Shown one piece after another: positions 1 to 12,500 of a stretch of DNA of 64,000 nucleotides (the first letter of the stretch is position 1; each line of letters starts with the position of its first letter). The translations under genes and the position numbers were made by a program. The notes below the pieces were generated by a model that searched no databases, was not told the DNA's origin, and saw only the letters and a list, made by a program, of their open reading frames with translations. This DNA is from Combretum micranthum. Lineage: Eukaryota > Streptophyta > Magnoliopsida > Myrtales > Combretaceae. Where the stretch lies: the NCBI GenBank assembly GCA_024138025.1, contig JAMXBD010000575.1:124001-188000 (forward strand), in the 5' to 3' direction.

Positions 1-348
1 TTGCCATATGGGGAAACATGGGCTGATCCATGCATTGAGTTTGCTATAAAAACTCTTACGGGTGCGATTCCTGTGGAGGATGACTTAGACATTACTGACC
101 TTATGCAACAGCAGATGCGCTCGTCACAGATCCAAGAAAGTAATGACTTGAACTTCTCCGGTAGTTTGGATAATTTTTGCCGAACGGATTTGTTGTGGCA
201 GCATGATGTGGCAGATAAGGCTACTTATAGACAACAGTCGGGGGTTGGGCCTACTGCCTCCCCTACAGGAAATGTTGACCTACGGAATTCAGGTGGAACG
301 CTTCTGCACCAACGCCGTCAAGATACAACCCGCAAATTTCAAAGATAG
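1..348 (+). CDS. C-terminal exon of a methyl-CpG-binding-domain protein (MBD13-like), cut by the window edge
   Basis: The reading frame is open from the first base to a TAG at 346-348, and the gene enters from the left. Near its start it reads WADPCIEFAIKTLTGAIPVE. I associate this block with the C-terminal part of plant MBD13-type methyl-CpG-binding proteins, which read methylated DNA in the nucleus. The MBD fold itself would lie upstream and is not visible. After it comes a polar Gln/Asn/Ser-rich tail with no domain I recognise. The assignment gains weight from the next gene, CTF8: as I recall, MBD13 (At5g52230) and CTF8 (At5g52220) are adjacent in Arabidopsis. A second open frame at 203-460 overlaps this one and I treat it as a shadow. 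The exon's 5' edge is unknown. Recognition is by one motif plus synteny, so confidence is moderate. Confidence 0.6.
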   Translation: MPYGETWADPCIEFAIKTLTGAIPVEDDLDITDLMQQQMRSSQIQESNDLNFSGSLDNFCRTDLLWQHDVADKATYRQQSGVGPTASPTGNVDLRNSGGTLLHQRRQDTTRKFQR

Positions 349-1439
349 GCTGCTGGTAGTATTAACAATTTGTACAGCTTACAAACATTTGTGGGTGGAC
401 ACATTGAGCTTCAACTGCTCACTCTTTTGTTTTTTTGCAGCAGTGCAATCTCTAAATTGATTTGTGCTGCAGACAAATCATAAAGTTCTCTAGTGGAAGC
501 AAAATCTTCCAAGATAGAACTCTTACTAGATTAGTCTGACCTTTTGTCCTTGTTGTAACTATAACATATAGACTAGAAGGGTGATACTAAGCATATCTCT
601 TTTTCCTTTTATTTGTAGAACGGTTTGCTGCGATCACCCTTGTTCCTTGTATGTTGTTTTTAGTCTTCAAGATGAAAGGTCATCTGGTGTCTTATATCAT
701 CATCTTTAATACCCCCTTTTCATGTGGGCATTATTAGTTCACTGCCTAGGTGCACGGTACCATGACAAAATTATTTCATGATCTTTGATGTTGATTACTT
801 ATAGACCAAGTTATCCACAGGATCTCCACAATGCACAAGTGTCCTGCTTTGGTACTTCCTTTATAACAAGGCTTTGATTGGAGCTGATGTAGCTGACCAC
901 CATTACTAACAGGTCAATGAGTCTGGATAGCTAGTTCTTTTACAAACCAAGGAAAGCAAACTTTTAAAACTACTTGCTTGTTGTCTTTGGCTGTTTGGTA
1001 TTGAGTCATTTATTTCATTTTCTACATCACAATAACTAAATAGGGAAGATGATGGTAATTGAGTATTGCTCAGTATCTGATTTCCAGCATTTGTATAATT
1101 TTGTAATTATATGCTTTAGTGTAAATATTAATATAGTAGGTAAAGTACTAGCTTAAAATTCTTGCATTTGGCTTTTGAAATGTCATTATTTAGATCCTTA
1201 AAACTTGTTTTATTCTGATCTGTGGATTTTTCAAAAATGGCAAAAACCATCAACAAGCGACTAGCACATCAACATATGAGCTTACATACTAAGAATGTGT
1301 GTGAGAGCTCGAGTGCATATATATAATATAATCTCAGTCAAGAGCACTTGTTCGTGTGTGTGTGTATATATATATATAGAGAGAGAGTGAAAATTGTATG
1401 ATTACTGATCTCTCAATAAAAATTACTCAAATACTAATA

Positions 1440-1765
1440 ACGTAAAATTAATTGTCAAAGTACTGATGTAAAATCTCATATTAAACAGGCGTTTCACGAA
1501 AAAAAAAAAAAAAATAAGCGTTTTGTGAATTTGCACGTGAATGTCATGTTGAAGATGTAATTCATGAAGAAATATGAATCGCTTGTTAAAGATGTGATTT
1601 ACGTGCAAAATAAGTGAATCGCCATTTCAAGATGCGATTTATTAAAAGGCCCTTTGAAACTGCGATTCAGTATGATATAACTTTTGACTGAATTGTATCT
1701 TCAAAGGGCGTTTCATATGTAAATTTGTATAATGCTTGTTTAATATGCGATTTTGTATTGGTATT
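1440..1765. repeat. GCGATT-rich degenerate repeat with an imperfect 24-bp inverted repeat
   Basis: Short related pieces of the form AAGATGYRATT recur roughly every 45 bases from 1550 to 1640. They are followed by an inverted repeat: 1648-1671 pairs with 1687-1710 at 19 of 24 positions around a 15-base loop. The block resembles the ATCGCAT-rich block at 7560-7860 in vocabulary. It could be a decayed non-autonomous transposon, but I see no clean ends or target-site duplication. Confidence 0.4.
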
Positions 1766-1833
1766 TGTGTAATTATTTGTATTGAATTTGTTTTTGTGTA
1801 ATTTTTTCTACAAAATTAGTAGACACGTGTTTC

Positions 1834-1838
<5 letters not shown>

Positions 1839-1866
<28 letters not shown>
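1839..1866. repeat. (TA)n microsatellite
   Basis: An uninterrupted run of alternating T and A, about 14 units, in AT-rich spacer. It is ordinary simple-sequence DNA, likely polymorphic in length. Confidence 0.85.
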
Positions 1867-1868
<2 letters not shown>

Positions 1869-2929
1869 TTTTGAAGTCCTAATGTAATTTTCTTTATCCA
1901 AGGTTTTGCACTAGCAAAATGGGCAAACATGTATAATCTATTTGCGTTTTCAACTTACGAATTATACAGTGGTGGTGGTGTTGTATTTGGCATTTGAGCT
2001 ATAATTAATTTTTTAATTTATTATTTGTATTTTTAAATTGACAATTTTAATATAATTAGACTTTTTTAGGTCATCTACTTATCTATATTAACTCCTATTA
2101 ATTTTTTTTTTAAGTTTGCTATTTTAACAAATTATGAGTAGTAACTTGAAATATATGGTTTTTCAATAAATATAGACTGTTACTTCATCTTGTAAGATTA
2201 TATTTGCACTACTTACATGGATATTAAGTAAAATACCTTTATTAAAATAATCAATTAAGATACATGGTAGTCCGTAATTGGTTAAAAAAAAGTCAAATAG
2301 GAATAATGGTTTTAGATGGAGTTAGCATAGTAATATTGCTAATAGTGAAAATAGACACTGAAATTAGTAATCTTACTATCTAAATTGTTGATAGTTATAT
2401 ATGGAGAGTAGGTAATTTTATACCTATTTCCATATATCTCTATTATTCTTTTTGAATTTCTCAAGGTTGAAATAGTTTTGTTTTACTCCAAACAAGACAT
2501 GAAATACACATTTTTACTTTATTAATTTATCTAAGATTAATTGTCACATTTTTTATTTGAATTTTTATCTATTTTTGTAATTAACTACTTAAAATTTAAA
2601 AATATTAATTTAGTACATCAACTTTGCCCATTTCTACAATTAATTATTTAAACTTTGCCACTTTTGCAATTAACTACCTTATTAAGTAAACTTTTAGATA
2701 ATTAATTGTAAAAATAGGCAAAATTCAACCCTGATACGTGAGATTAATCCTCAATCTTAAAAGTGAAAATGTTCTTTTATTTATGTATTTACTTTTTAGT
2801 TTTCAAAAGTTTCTCTTAAAATACCTTGACATAATTTTAACCTAATAATTCAGTTATATTGAAAAAAAAGAAAAAAAAAGTGTTAGGAGAAAGAAAGCCC
2901 CAAACAAATATGCAATATCTAGGGTGTAT

Positions 2930-3141
2930 AAGGTCTGTTTGGATAGCATTTTTTGGTAGATATAGATACTTTTTTTAAATTTTTTTCTAACAAATTGTCC
3001 ATCAAGAAATAAATATAAATAAAAAAGTTGGCAGTTCTCATGAAAAAATAAAAAAAAATATATAAATCGGATATATTTATACATATCGTTTTGATACAGA
3101 TACAAATACAGATGAAAAACAAACCATCCAAACAGACCCTT
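2930..3141. mobile_element. MITE-like element with TGTTTGGAT terminal inverted repeats
   Basis: The left end reads AAGGTCTGTTTGGAT and the right end reads ATCCAAACAGACCCTT, its near-perfect inverse. The element is about 210 bp, AT-rich and non-coding, as expected of a miniature inverted-repeat transposon, perhaps hAT-derived. A diverged copy in the same orientation lies in the NRS/ER intron at about 31638-31852; both share the internal words CTAACAAATTGT, ATCAAGAAATA and CAGTTCTCATG. I could not fix a target-site duplication, so the superfamily is open. Confidence 0.6.
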
Positions 3142-3488
3142 GGGTTTAAATTTAATTTGAAATTTACTCGAATTTGACTAAAAAACATTAGTCAAACTTG
3201 AATTCTAACTAATCTAGTGGTTAGAAATCACACTTCATGTATGCATTGTGAAAAAATAAAAAGAAAGAATAAAAAGAAAATTAAATGTGATATTCAACAT
3301 CAGAATTTTATCAATTTTTATAATTAAGTATCTAATTCCTTTTGCCAGCTAAATATAGAAATTTGAATGAATTACCATTAATGAATTTTTTAAGCTCCTT
3401 GAATTAGATAGTTAATTAATTAAATAAAAGAAAGGTAAAATTTTGGTGAAAATTTTCTAAAAAAAAAGGAAAAACTTTTAACCAGTAA

Positions 3489-3501
3489 TTTTCCCGCCAA
3501 A
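3489..3501 (+). promoter_or_regulatory. E2F-binding site upstream of CTF8
   Basis: The bases TTTTCCCGCCAAA match the plant E2F consensus TTTSSCGC exactly. They lie about 190 bp upstream of the CTF8 start codon, just before a pyrimidine-rich stretch that looks like 5'UTR. E2F sites of this kind drive S-phase expression of plant replication genes, so the placement agrees with CTF8's job. The transcription start is not marked by a clear TATA box. Confidence 0.65.
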
Positions 3502-3686
3502 TTCCATTTGCTGTAACAAGCATTCCTCTTCTTTTCCCTTGCCGCTTCCCCGAGAAAGTTTCGATCTTTAACCTAACCATTTTCCGAAACCCTAAAATCG
3601 GACCCTTCTCTAAGGTTTTACCGACGAAAATCCAGTTTTTCCTTGTTTGCTTTTGAATCCAAAAATTTCAAAAATTCAAGGTTGCA

Positions 3687-6092
3687 ATGCAGATCCAACT
3701 GAAGTGTAATTGTGGAGATGGAAAATGTCCAGAATGGGCAATCATTGAACTCCAAGGCGTTGTCGAACTCCAACCTTCTTTCCAAGGTCAATTACAAAAC
3801 CTAGAAATCGGTCGCCTTTGTCGTCCTTCTTCCCAGGTTTGTCTAAGATTTCAATTGTAATTATGATAATTAATGGCCAGATGAAGCTAGGATTTCTTAA
3901 TTTTTTCTGTCAAACTATGGTTTTGATTGCAAATTTGTGGGATTACGTGATGATCACATTGGTATGTCGCAGTCAGTTGTTGTTGTACTTGTACCTTTCT
4001 TTGGTGATGCAAAACTGTACTAGATTGTGAACTGAATCGAACCGAACTAAATCGAACCATGTGTACCCTCTTTAATCGATAACATATGGAGTAAAAATGC
4101 TTGAATCAGCCAGTGGAATTTTCGTGAGCATGCAGACTTGAATGCGTGTTCTTATATGGATCGAACTGTAGGATGTTGTCTTCAGAATTGCATACTGTTC
4201 GATGAAAATGCCCAATTAGCTAAAGCACATAAAATGGTGATGCATGTACAATACGAATGTTAGTAAATGTAATGTTTGATGAATTTTTCTTCCTTGGTTT
4301 GTCTGTATTGAAGGTTCGACGTGCCAGTGAAAATTGTTGGATAGATGAATCATGTTCAATTTTTTTGCCAGAGAAATATTTCTATTACAATGTACTTGGG
4401 TTTTACTGGTCTTGGTGTGTTGCCATAGTAGGCTGTATTCTAGTGCTGCCTATAATGGTGGCTTTGCTGAGAGATATTTATTTGCTTTAAATTTCATCAA
4501 CCTCTGGAGGGCCTCAATATTGAGTCTAGTTTCTGCCACTGGTGACTCGTATTATTGAATTGGTGGCACTCCAAAAGCATAAGTTGCACAGGGATGTGAT
4601 GAATGATTAAAGAAGTCCATGAGTGCTGGAAATGGTTGCCCTAATTGATATTTGAAGTTTATCACTAGAAACATCACCATATGTGAAGGGATGGATTGCC
4701 ATGTGTTTGATTACTGTAGGATTAGAAGCATTAAGCTTAGTACGGAATTTAGTCTTAAAACTTGCACAATAGAGATTATATACATTTCGTTCTTTATTGC
4801 AGATGGACTTCTCAACTCAAACAACAAAAAATCATCGAAAACGTTCTTTAAAACCTATTTCTGCTAAATAAATGCATCCTTTTTATGTTAGTTGTAACGG
4901 TCAATTCATTTGGTTTGCTAAAACTGCTGGTCCATTATGCATCTATGTGGATATACTAATATGTATACGTCTGACATCTAATGATAGATTTTTTCTTCTC
5001 AAATATACATATATATATGTATAAATTTTTTATGCAGGAAGTTTACTCTTTTACTATTGGGTATCATGAACTATCTGGCTCAAAAGTGCCTCTAAAGAAA
5101 CCGCTATTGGTATTGAAGAAAGCAAAACATGAGGCCATGGAGGAAGATGTTGCTTCAAATGCAAATACTTCATCAGGGGCACAGCTGGAAGTTATTGGAA
5201 TTATTAGGCACCGGATTTTGTTCAAAACAAGGCCAAAGGCCCTCATTTCACGTAAGGGCTTGTTGACTGCGTGCACATACTTCTATATGGTTCAAGAGCT
5301 ATACATTTTAGATCTCTGCATAATTTTATAACTCATGGTTCGATAGTATATTTCCAAATCTCAAAGTTCTTATTCATCTTGATTATCTGAAGATAAGAGG
5401 TGTTGAAAGGATGTTGGTATTTCTAATATCATGTTAACTCAAAAGTTGTCCCAGTTACAGAGATGGTATTATGCATTTCAGATATGTTATGAAGATTGAC
5501 ATTATGTTATGGCCAACTAATGTAGTGTTTTGTATTTAACTGTCTTCATTATAAATGAAGCCTTTTCTCATCCAGATAAAGTAAGAACTTAAAAAGGAGC
5601 TTCATGAGTTTGTGCAATCTGTTATGGCTAAGTGGGAAATATGAATTTTAGTTTTGGCTTATTATATCTGCTTGGAACATGCAGTCTTGGTGGGCTCTGC
5701 AGATGCTCATTTATTTATACTCTTGCTCAATGTTCTTTCTGGCATAGATTTCATGCGGAGTCTATTTCTGTGGTTTAGTGTTGCATGGAATTGAATGAGT
5801 TCGTTTTTCTTTTTCATTATGAGCAGCTAAATTGCTTTTCATATTTTGTATTATTTTCTGCCTGCATTGGTGATCTTGTCATGTCAGCAAATCATTTGCG
5901 ATTGATGTATTGTACCGTTTTCATATCTAGTCATGTGATTGATAATTCTAGATTTCTCAGTCCAAGCAAATGGCATAGTGGAATTAATGTCACTCATAAT
6001 GTTGCTTATAATATCTGTGTTCCTCAGGACCACATTTAGCTGTCAAGGAAAGAGTGCATCTACCACTACCAGGTTGTGGATCTTCCAGTTAA
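3687..6092 (+). CDS. CTF8: Chromosome transmission fidelity protein 8 (CTF18-RFC subunit), three exons
   Basis: CTF8, with DCC1, joins CTF18 to the small RFC subunits to form an alternative clamp loader that acts on PCNA at replication forks and supports sister-chromatid cohesion. Exon 1 is 3687-3836: ATG then 50 codons, including CPEWAIIELQGVVE, ending in CAG before GT. Exon 2 is 5038-5251, after TATGCAG, with FTIGYHELSGSKVPLKKPLL and IIRHRILFKTRPKALIS, the family's hallmark ending. Exon 3 is inferred at 6028-6092, after TTCCTCAG; it finishes the split codon and adds about 20 residues to TAA. The total is 142 aa, close to the usual plant size of about 130-150. Exons 1 and 2 are very secure; exon 3 is chosen only because its phase, acceptor and basic VKER segment fit. 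No frameshifts are visible. Introns are about 1.2 and 0.8 kb. Confidence 0.9.
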
Positions 6093-6780
6093 CTGACATG
6101 ATTTAGTAATTGGAGATTTGGGAAGCTGAAGCTTTCATCAGAGAAAATGCAAGGCAGGCAGAAACACATTGCTATAAGCCATTACTTTAGGATCCTCAAT
6201 CTTCTAGCAAGTCCAAGCTCCTTAGAAAGTAGGAATGTCAGTTCTTGAAGCTTTGAGTTCTGTAATTCATCTTTGTCTGTTTGTGTGCGTATCTGCAAGA
6301 TTTTTATATATATTGGCAATGTTGCTTATAGTTTTAGATCTCTCCTGTGGGACTCAAAAGTTTGCTAGTGGCATTCCTATTCAGAAGGAAGAGGATCGCA
6401 GTTATACAGAAACACACAAAGTAGCTAGAAGCAAGAGGGTTATTAATTTTTATCTTCTCTTAAAGCTTATCAGCTATGCATGGCTGAATAGGCTAAAAGC
6501 ATCATCATTCTTGCTTGCAGAGACAAAGCCAACTTCTCTACCCTCTCGAGTTCATTACAGAAAAAAATGTTAGCTGTGATTTTACCATGAATTGAGCTTT
6601 ATGTGGAATAGCTTCTCTAACATTGGCTCTATCTTCTAAAATATGAAATTAGTAACTAGCAATGCAACTTCTAAAAGGGATTTGATAACTTGTTTGTAGA
6701 TTCTAGTTGTCTATTTTTATTAGGTAGCTAAAGTTCACGCATCACCACAATTTGATTTTATATTGCCTTTCCTATACGCA
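6093..6780 (+). other. Probable CTF8 3'UTR and downstream spacer
   Basis: The stretch following the inferred CTF8 stop contains an open frame at 6235-6573 with no recognisable domain and no flanking splice logic. Its composition resembles the neighbouring spacer. I regard it as 3'UTR or chance. An alternative last exon of CTF8 inside it cannot be ruled out. Confidence 0.35.
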
Positions 6781-7559
6781 TGTTAAGATAGATGGGGGGT
6801 GGGGTCGGTCTAAATGGGCAGGGGTGAACAACATACTAGGAAGAAAAGAGATGTTGGTTTCAGACTCAAAACAAAGCCCAAAAACAAAACACCTTTCCTT
6901 AATGTTTGGGCGGTAGCGTGGTACTCAGAAGCGACCTAATGTAAAATCGGAAGTTCTTACGATAGGGTGTAAATTCCAAACCGTATACTTAAGTTCCAGT
7001 GCACTTTGCTACTTTATCAAATGGCTTTCGGTGACAATGAGCAACCGGTACTCTGTGTTTGATCGCCAGTATTACAGTGACCGCATCTTGTAAAAGTTCT
7101 TGGGCTAATAGTTGTCCTCCTACTTCACAACAATCCGCTGGCAATACAAAGTTTTTTTTGGTAAATACAAAGTTTCATATGACACCATTTGGATTGTCAC
7201 CTAATGACTATTGTCATAAGATAATCCATTTTGAGGTTGGTGTCCATTCTAATTTCCCTTGAGATCCATGACACAAGTGCTCTACATATATGAGTCTGTC
7301 AAATTAACCGTCGGTCTAGGAATGAAAGGTTGCGCAAAAAGTCAAGTCTAGTTCCCATCAAGTAGTGTAGACTTTTTAAAAATTTTCCAATAAAAATTGT
7401 CTTTACAAAACACTGTATACTATCATGTGTATATTTAGGATGTAACACATGTTTAACGTCATTGTAAAAAAAAAAAAAAAACACAAATATAAATTGTATA
7501 AAAAAATTACCAAAATATCGTCGCTCTACCATGTTAAAGAGGAGAAATAAAGTTTATCT

Positions 7560-7860
7560 GTATCACATTTTGGAAGCGATATACAGCGGCCTAATGTGAA
7601 AAACTTTTAAAAATTTATATATCGCATATATGATATGCGTAGGATAAGCAATACATATAAAATACTAGTATTTTGCGTATATCGCACAACCTATATGCGA
7701 TACATATACACTTGTATTGTAAATTACACTTGCGATACAAGCAAAGTCTAGGTATTTTGCGTGTATCGCATATTGAATGTGCAATACATTTAAAAAAAAA
7801 AAGCTATATCGTATATCTTGTATACATATAGCGATTGTCTGTTGTAATATTTTTTTTATA
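7560..7860. repeat. ATCGCAT/ATGCGAT palindrome-rich repeat block
   Basis: The words TATCGCA, TGCGATA and their near variants occur about ten times within 300 bases, on both strands. Examples lie near 7611, 7677, 7700, 7727 and 7764. Between them are short palindromes such as ATACTAGTAT. This looks like a self-complementary remnant of a non-autonomous element or a degenerate tandem array. No ends are defined. Confidence 0.45.
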
Positions 7861-8639
7861 TAAATTATATATGTATAAATTTTTTTTTAGAAAGATGGTA
7901 AACGGTATATTTGTTATATTATAAAATAACAAGACGGTCATACACGTACTCACTTAATGGAGGTCATTTTGTAACTTATGACCACTTTCGTCAATGAATA
8001 ATACATCATCTTTTTCAACTTCTTCTAGAGCCGAGATATGCAGTAGTAAGAGGGATTTTGCATGTCGAGAGTCCCTTTTTTTTTTAACCCATTTTGACTT
8101 GAGATTGTAAAGTAGACTCGACGTATTATTGTTGGATCTCATAACCTCTTAAAATAACAAGGAAAGAGGGAATAAAATCAAGATGAAAGTTTGAGAAAAA
8201 AACATAGAGGAGCCCATTATGGCCGGTTAAAAATAATGCAAAGATGTAATATGTGGGTTTAAAGGATGAAGATTTTGTTTTGACCTTCAATTTCATTTTA
8301 GATGGATGGCATATGGTTAATTCGATCAATATAACCAACGAATACCCGATGATAAAAAAAAAAAAAAAGTCATTTTTGTTCGAATTTAGGTTTATTCGAA
8401 TTCAAGTTCACACAAACATTGTATGAGTGAACTGTTGTTAATTATTTTAATTAAGAGAGATTCTTATAAAATTATTATTAGTTTATTATGCCTAAATTAC
8501 AACTTTTCTGTAAGGATTGATGAGGGAATGGAATGGATTCCCTCTTTCCTCCCTGAATAGCCTGCTAAGCTTTTCCTTATGCATTTGCCCATCCCATATG
8601 TTTGCTATGTGTGTAATATATGTTAAATCTATAAATCTT

Positions 8640-8668
8640 GGGAGAGAGAGGGGGAGAGAGAGAGAGAT
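8640..8668. repeat. (GA)n purine tract
   Basis: A run of GA dinucleotides with a short G interruption, in spacer DNA. It is simple-sequence DNA with no nearby gene. Confidence 0.75.
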
Positions 8669-9577
8669 ACTTTTAATCCTACATGACCATTTTACTCTTT
8701 GAAATATTAATAAAAAAGATACCTTTAGCATACTTTTCATCATTTATTTAAGAGTAAAATAGTGAGATTGGATTTAAAAAACATATAAGAATGCTTCTTA
8801 AATATAGGAATTTAAGTGCACTTGGTATATTAGCAATTTACCATTATTTAAGGAGGAATATATTTATAAGGAGGCGAAAAGAGAGATAATTCCTTACCTA
8901 AAGCCACTAACACAAAAAAAAAAAAAAAAGCAAGAAAGGAAAAAAAGCAATGTCACATGTGGTTTTACACATTGACCCACATATATATGTCATAGTTTCA
9001 AGGGTAGGTATGCAAAGAACCTATCTAGCTATATATATTTTTATATTGTCTTACTTTATGTTCACTAAAATTTCCATGATATATTAACACTAGATTTGGA
9101 ATGGTGGGGATTTAATGAAATTAAAGGAAAGCAATGAAAATGGGATGAATATTTAAATATGGATATTTTTGTTAAGGGTGAAACTATGATGAATTGAATG
9201 AAAATGGACGTAGACATGAGCCGTTTTCCTTTCTTTCCAAAGTTGGATGAAAGCAAGAGAAATAAAAGGAAGCCTGTTTACCAAAATACCTAAAAAAGAA
9301 ATGAAAACAAAAACAAAGGGAACTTGTTGATTGTTTAATATAGACCATTTGTTCTTAATCTAGTCTAACCCATTAGCCACTTGGGTTGACCTAATCAGTG
9401 AATGCCTAGCTCATAGCAACAAATGCCCGAAGCCTCGCTGAGGCATCCCTTTACCCTAACTTGGAGTAACAACTAACCTCTGCAACATCCAATTAACACC
9501 CGACCCAACGTCTCTCGGTATATTCTTTCCGTTTGGGTTTGGCACAAGTAAACGTGAATTAATGAGTCCAACCCCTA

Positions 9578-12500
9578 TGGAAACCCCGAGATTTTTCATA
9601 CAAGTAGAAATAGATATAAAAATAAAAATAGAAAAATAGATTATTACTATTGAACACAACAAAGACACTAGAATAAATCTATGAGTAGTACTAGGCCTTT
9701 ATGTAATTTCAAACCTTAAAACAAAACTTTCTAGATAATAAGAAACACCACTGGGGAGATTTCATAGCCGGTATCTAAAACTCAAGATATTGAAATAATT
9801 TAGACAAGATTTCAAGATCATTAGGAAGCAAATATTCGATGACGTTTATAGTTAGAAAATGACAATTAAAGAATGAACTATTAAGATTATAAATACCAAG
9901 TAAATACTAAAACAAATCAATAATTTTAAATCTAGACTTCGAATAAAGATTTCGAAACCCACCAATAAACTCATTAAGGAATTCCGAGTCCATTAGTACT
10001 CATACCCTAAATTGACATATTGGACCCGAAAACTTCAATCGCATAACTTAAATGCTAAAAACAATCAATCGCGTAAACTTTAATTTCAAAATTGAACTCA
10101 ATAACACTCTAGAAAATTTGTAAAACCATACATAAATTTTTTGAGACAAAACTCTTAAAATATTGGACATATTTGTACTCGATTATCTTAATAAACTACC
10201 TTAAAACCAGGATAATTAGCTAATTAATTAATATTATAATATTTTTCTTAACTAATAATGCAAAATTACGGTGCAAATTGAGATGATTTACGGTGGATAT
10301 TGCCTTGATTGTTGCAACAGCCAAAACATAATGTAACTTGCACAAAAAATTACAAGTTGAAGTCAACAAATGTGTGCTCAAGCCAATAGGAATAAAACAA
10401 ATATACCAGCTCATTTAATACATGAAATTACATGCATTCTCGGTGGAAATGAGGCCTTAGTAGCTGCCTCCTCTCTCTTCCCTTCATCTCTTATATATTC
10501 ACACAATAGAGTTCTTAATTACTAAACAAACAAAGCCATAACATACATAAAACAAAGCCAAGTCTTATTCCAAATTCGTGCTCCCCAAAGCCCTCAGAAA
10601 CACACACAAAACATACACTTACAATATCAAAATCAATTACAAAACAAGCTAGCAAGGGAGTGAGAAAACCAAGGGAAGAAGGCAAATCCAAGATAAGGTT
10701 AATTCGTTTTAATAAGTTTAAATTACTAAAACATAATTTTAAGACATATTCCTACACATTTAAGGTCGTATCAAGCTCTAAGAGAAGGGTTAGAACACTC
10801 AAACCAGCTTCAACAAGGTAAGTTTTCATAAAAACACTAGTTGCACCATTTTAATCCAAGAAGCAAAGTTTATGCACATGTTTTAGAGTTATAAGTTGAT
10901 ATATGTGTAAATATAACATGTATAAATGCTTAGGAATGATTTAGAATTAATTTGAAAGTGAAAAATAAACAAAACAAATTTTGATCCAAGCTTGAAGATG
11001 ATGAACAGTAGCTGAAATTTTGCAAAAAATATGTCTGATACTGTTCATGGTATTGTTCACGTGAGTTATATATATATATATATATATATTTTCTTCCTTG
11101 GCCAAATTTAATAATAACAATACTAATAATAATTATTATTAATAATGTTAGTAACTATATTTTATTAAAAAAAAAGGGAAAGAAAACCGTTGGGACGTAA
11201 TCACATACTTTGCAATTCCCAGTTCTTCGGCGGGGAAATAAAATACTAATAATATTAATAATAATATTAATGGTAAAACAAAAAAAAAGAAAAGTTGCTT
11301 GGAAGTAGATTCATATCCACTGTATTCTCGGAAAAAAAATAATAATAATTGTTAATCTAATTTAATTATTCCAAATATAAGTATTATTATCATAATTACT
11401 GTTACTATTATGAATATTTTATAATTTTTGTCTTAGTTGAAAATATTAAAAGTATAACTTAAATTATGTTATTAATAAAGTGATATCTAGCAATAATATA
11501 TTATTATTGTTTTTATCATTAAAATTTATTTCTAAGTAATATTATTGTTTATACTATTAAAGTTGTTGATCTGTCATTATTATCACTAATGTTGTTAGTA
11601 TTAATATTGAAACTACTATTAAGCCTATCGATATTATCAACATTATTGTTATTTGTATTTATGATATAAAAAAATAATATAAATAAAATTTGGTAACTAA
11701 TAAAAATTTGTTTTATATATAAAGACAAATGTACAACAATGGAAATTCAAATAAGCTAAATTTTTTAATAATGTGATTTCTAAAAATTTCAAAATAATTA
11801 TGAAATAGATTAAAAAGGAACACTACAAAACTAAACGATGAAATTTAAGTAATAGTTACTACGATAGATTTACCGGGGAACTATGTAAAAAAAAAAAAAA
11901 GAAGTGTTAAATTCATGATAGTTTATTAATCTACTGAAAATAATTTGTTTCATTACCCAATAAAAATATAGAATTATCAAACAAGATTAAGAGAAGTAAA
12001 ATGAAAACAAATACAAAATAGTAAATTATTTCATAAGACCATTAAAGGATCATTATAGTATTAGGCTGAAAACCAAATACTACTATAGGACACTTAGACA
12101 CTCATAAAAGTTTAAGTATATAATTTATGTATTATTGATGAATATATTATTCATCTAAATAGGTGACTTTGATACTTGTGAGGACTTTCCCGCGGATTAT
12201 TACGACTAATCAATATGAGCAGGCGAGTAACTTAGTCTTATTACATTATTTGTGTTTGTATTTACATGAAAAGATAATAATCAGATTGTGTGGTATGAGT
12301 TATGAGAAATTGTATGATTGGTTGATTGCTGAGCTACACTATTAACAATGACAATGGAATATTGTATGAGTTGATTGCCCATATAATATGTCGCTTGTCT
12401 AAGAATCTATTGGACATCCTAAACCTGATTAACGACTATTGATTCCATAAATAAAATGGACATGCATTGCATGTTTTGCATAGAAAGCATTCAGTAAGTG

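Larger units (their letters stand above)
349..2929. other. Intergenic stretch, MBD-like gene to CTF8
   Basis: This is 3'UTR and AT-rich spacer. I see no credible gene. It holds a (TG)n(TA)n tract near 1352-1378, a run of A at 1499-1515, the GCGATT-rich block at 1440-1765 (listed separately) and a (TA)n tract at 1839-1866. Polyadenylation-like sequence follows the MBD-like stop within a few hundred bases, but no single site stands out. Confidence 0.5.
6781..9577. other. Intergenic AT-rich stretch
   Basis: I see no gene here. It contains the ATCGCAT-rich block at 7560-7860, an A-run at 7467-7483, a (GA)n purine tract at 8640-8668, A-runs near 8350 and 8915, and otherwise unremarkable sequence. 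Open frames of 60-80 codons in it lack domains and codon bias. It ends at the solo LTR that begins at 9578. Confidence 0.5.

Noticed and set aside
203..460. 85-codon frame overlapping the first exon
   Set aside because: It is a shadow of the MBD-like frame and its downstream sequence, with no recognised motif.
6235..6573. 112-codon frame downstream of CTF8
   Set aside because: No domain, and composition like the surrounding spacer. It probably belongs to a 3'UTR.
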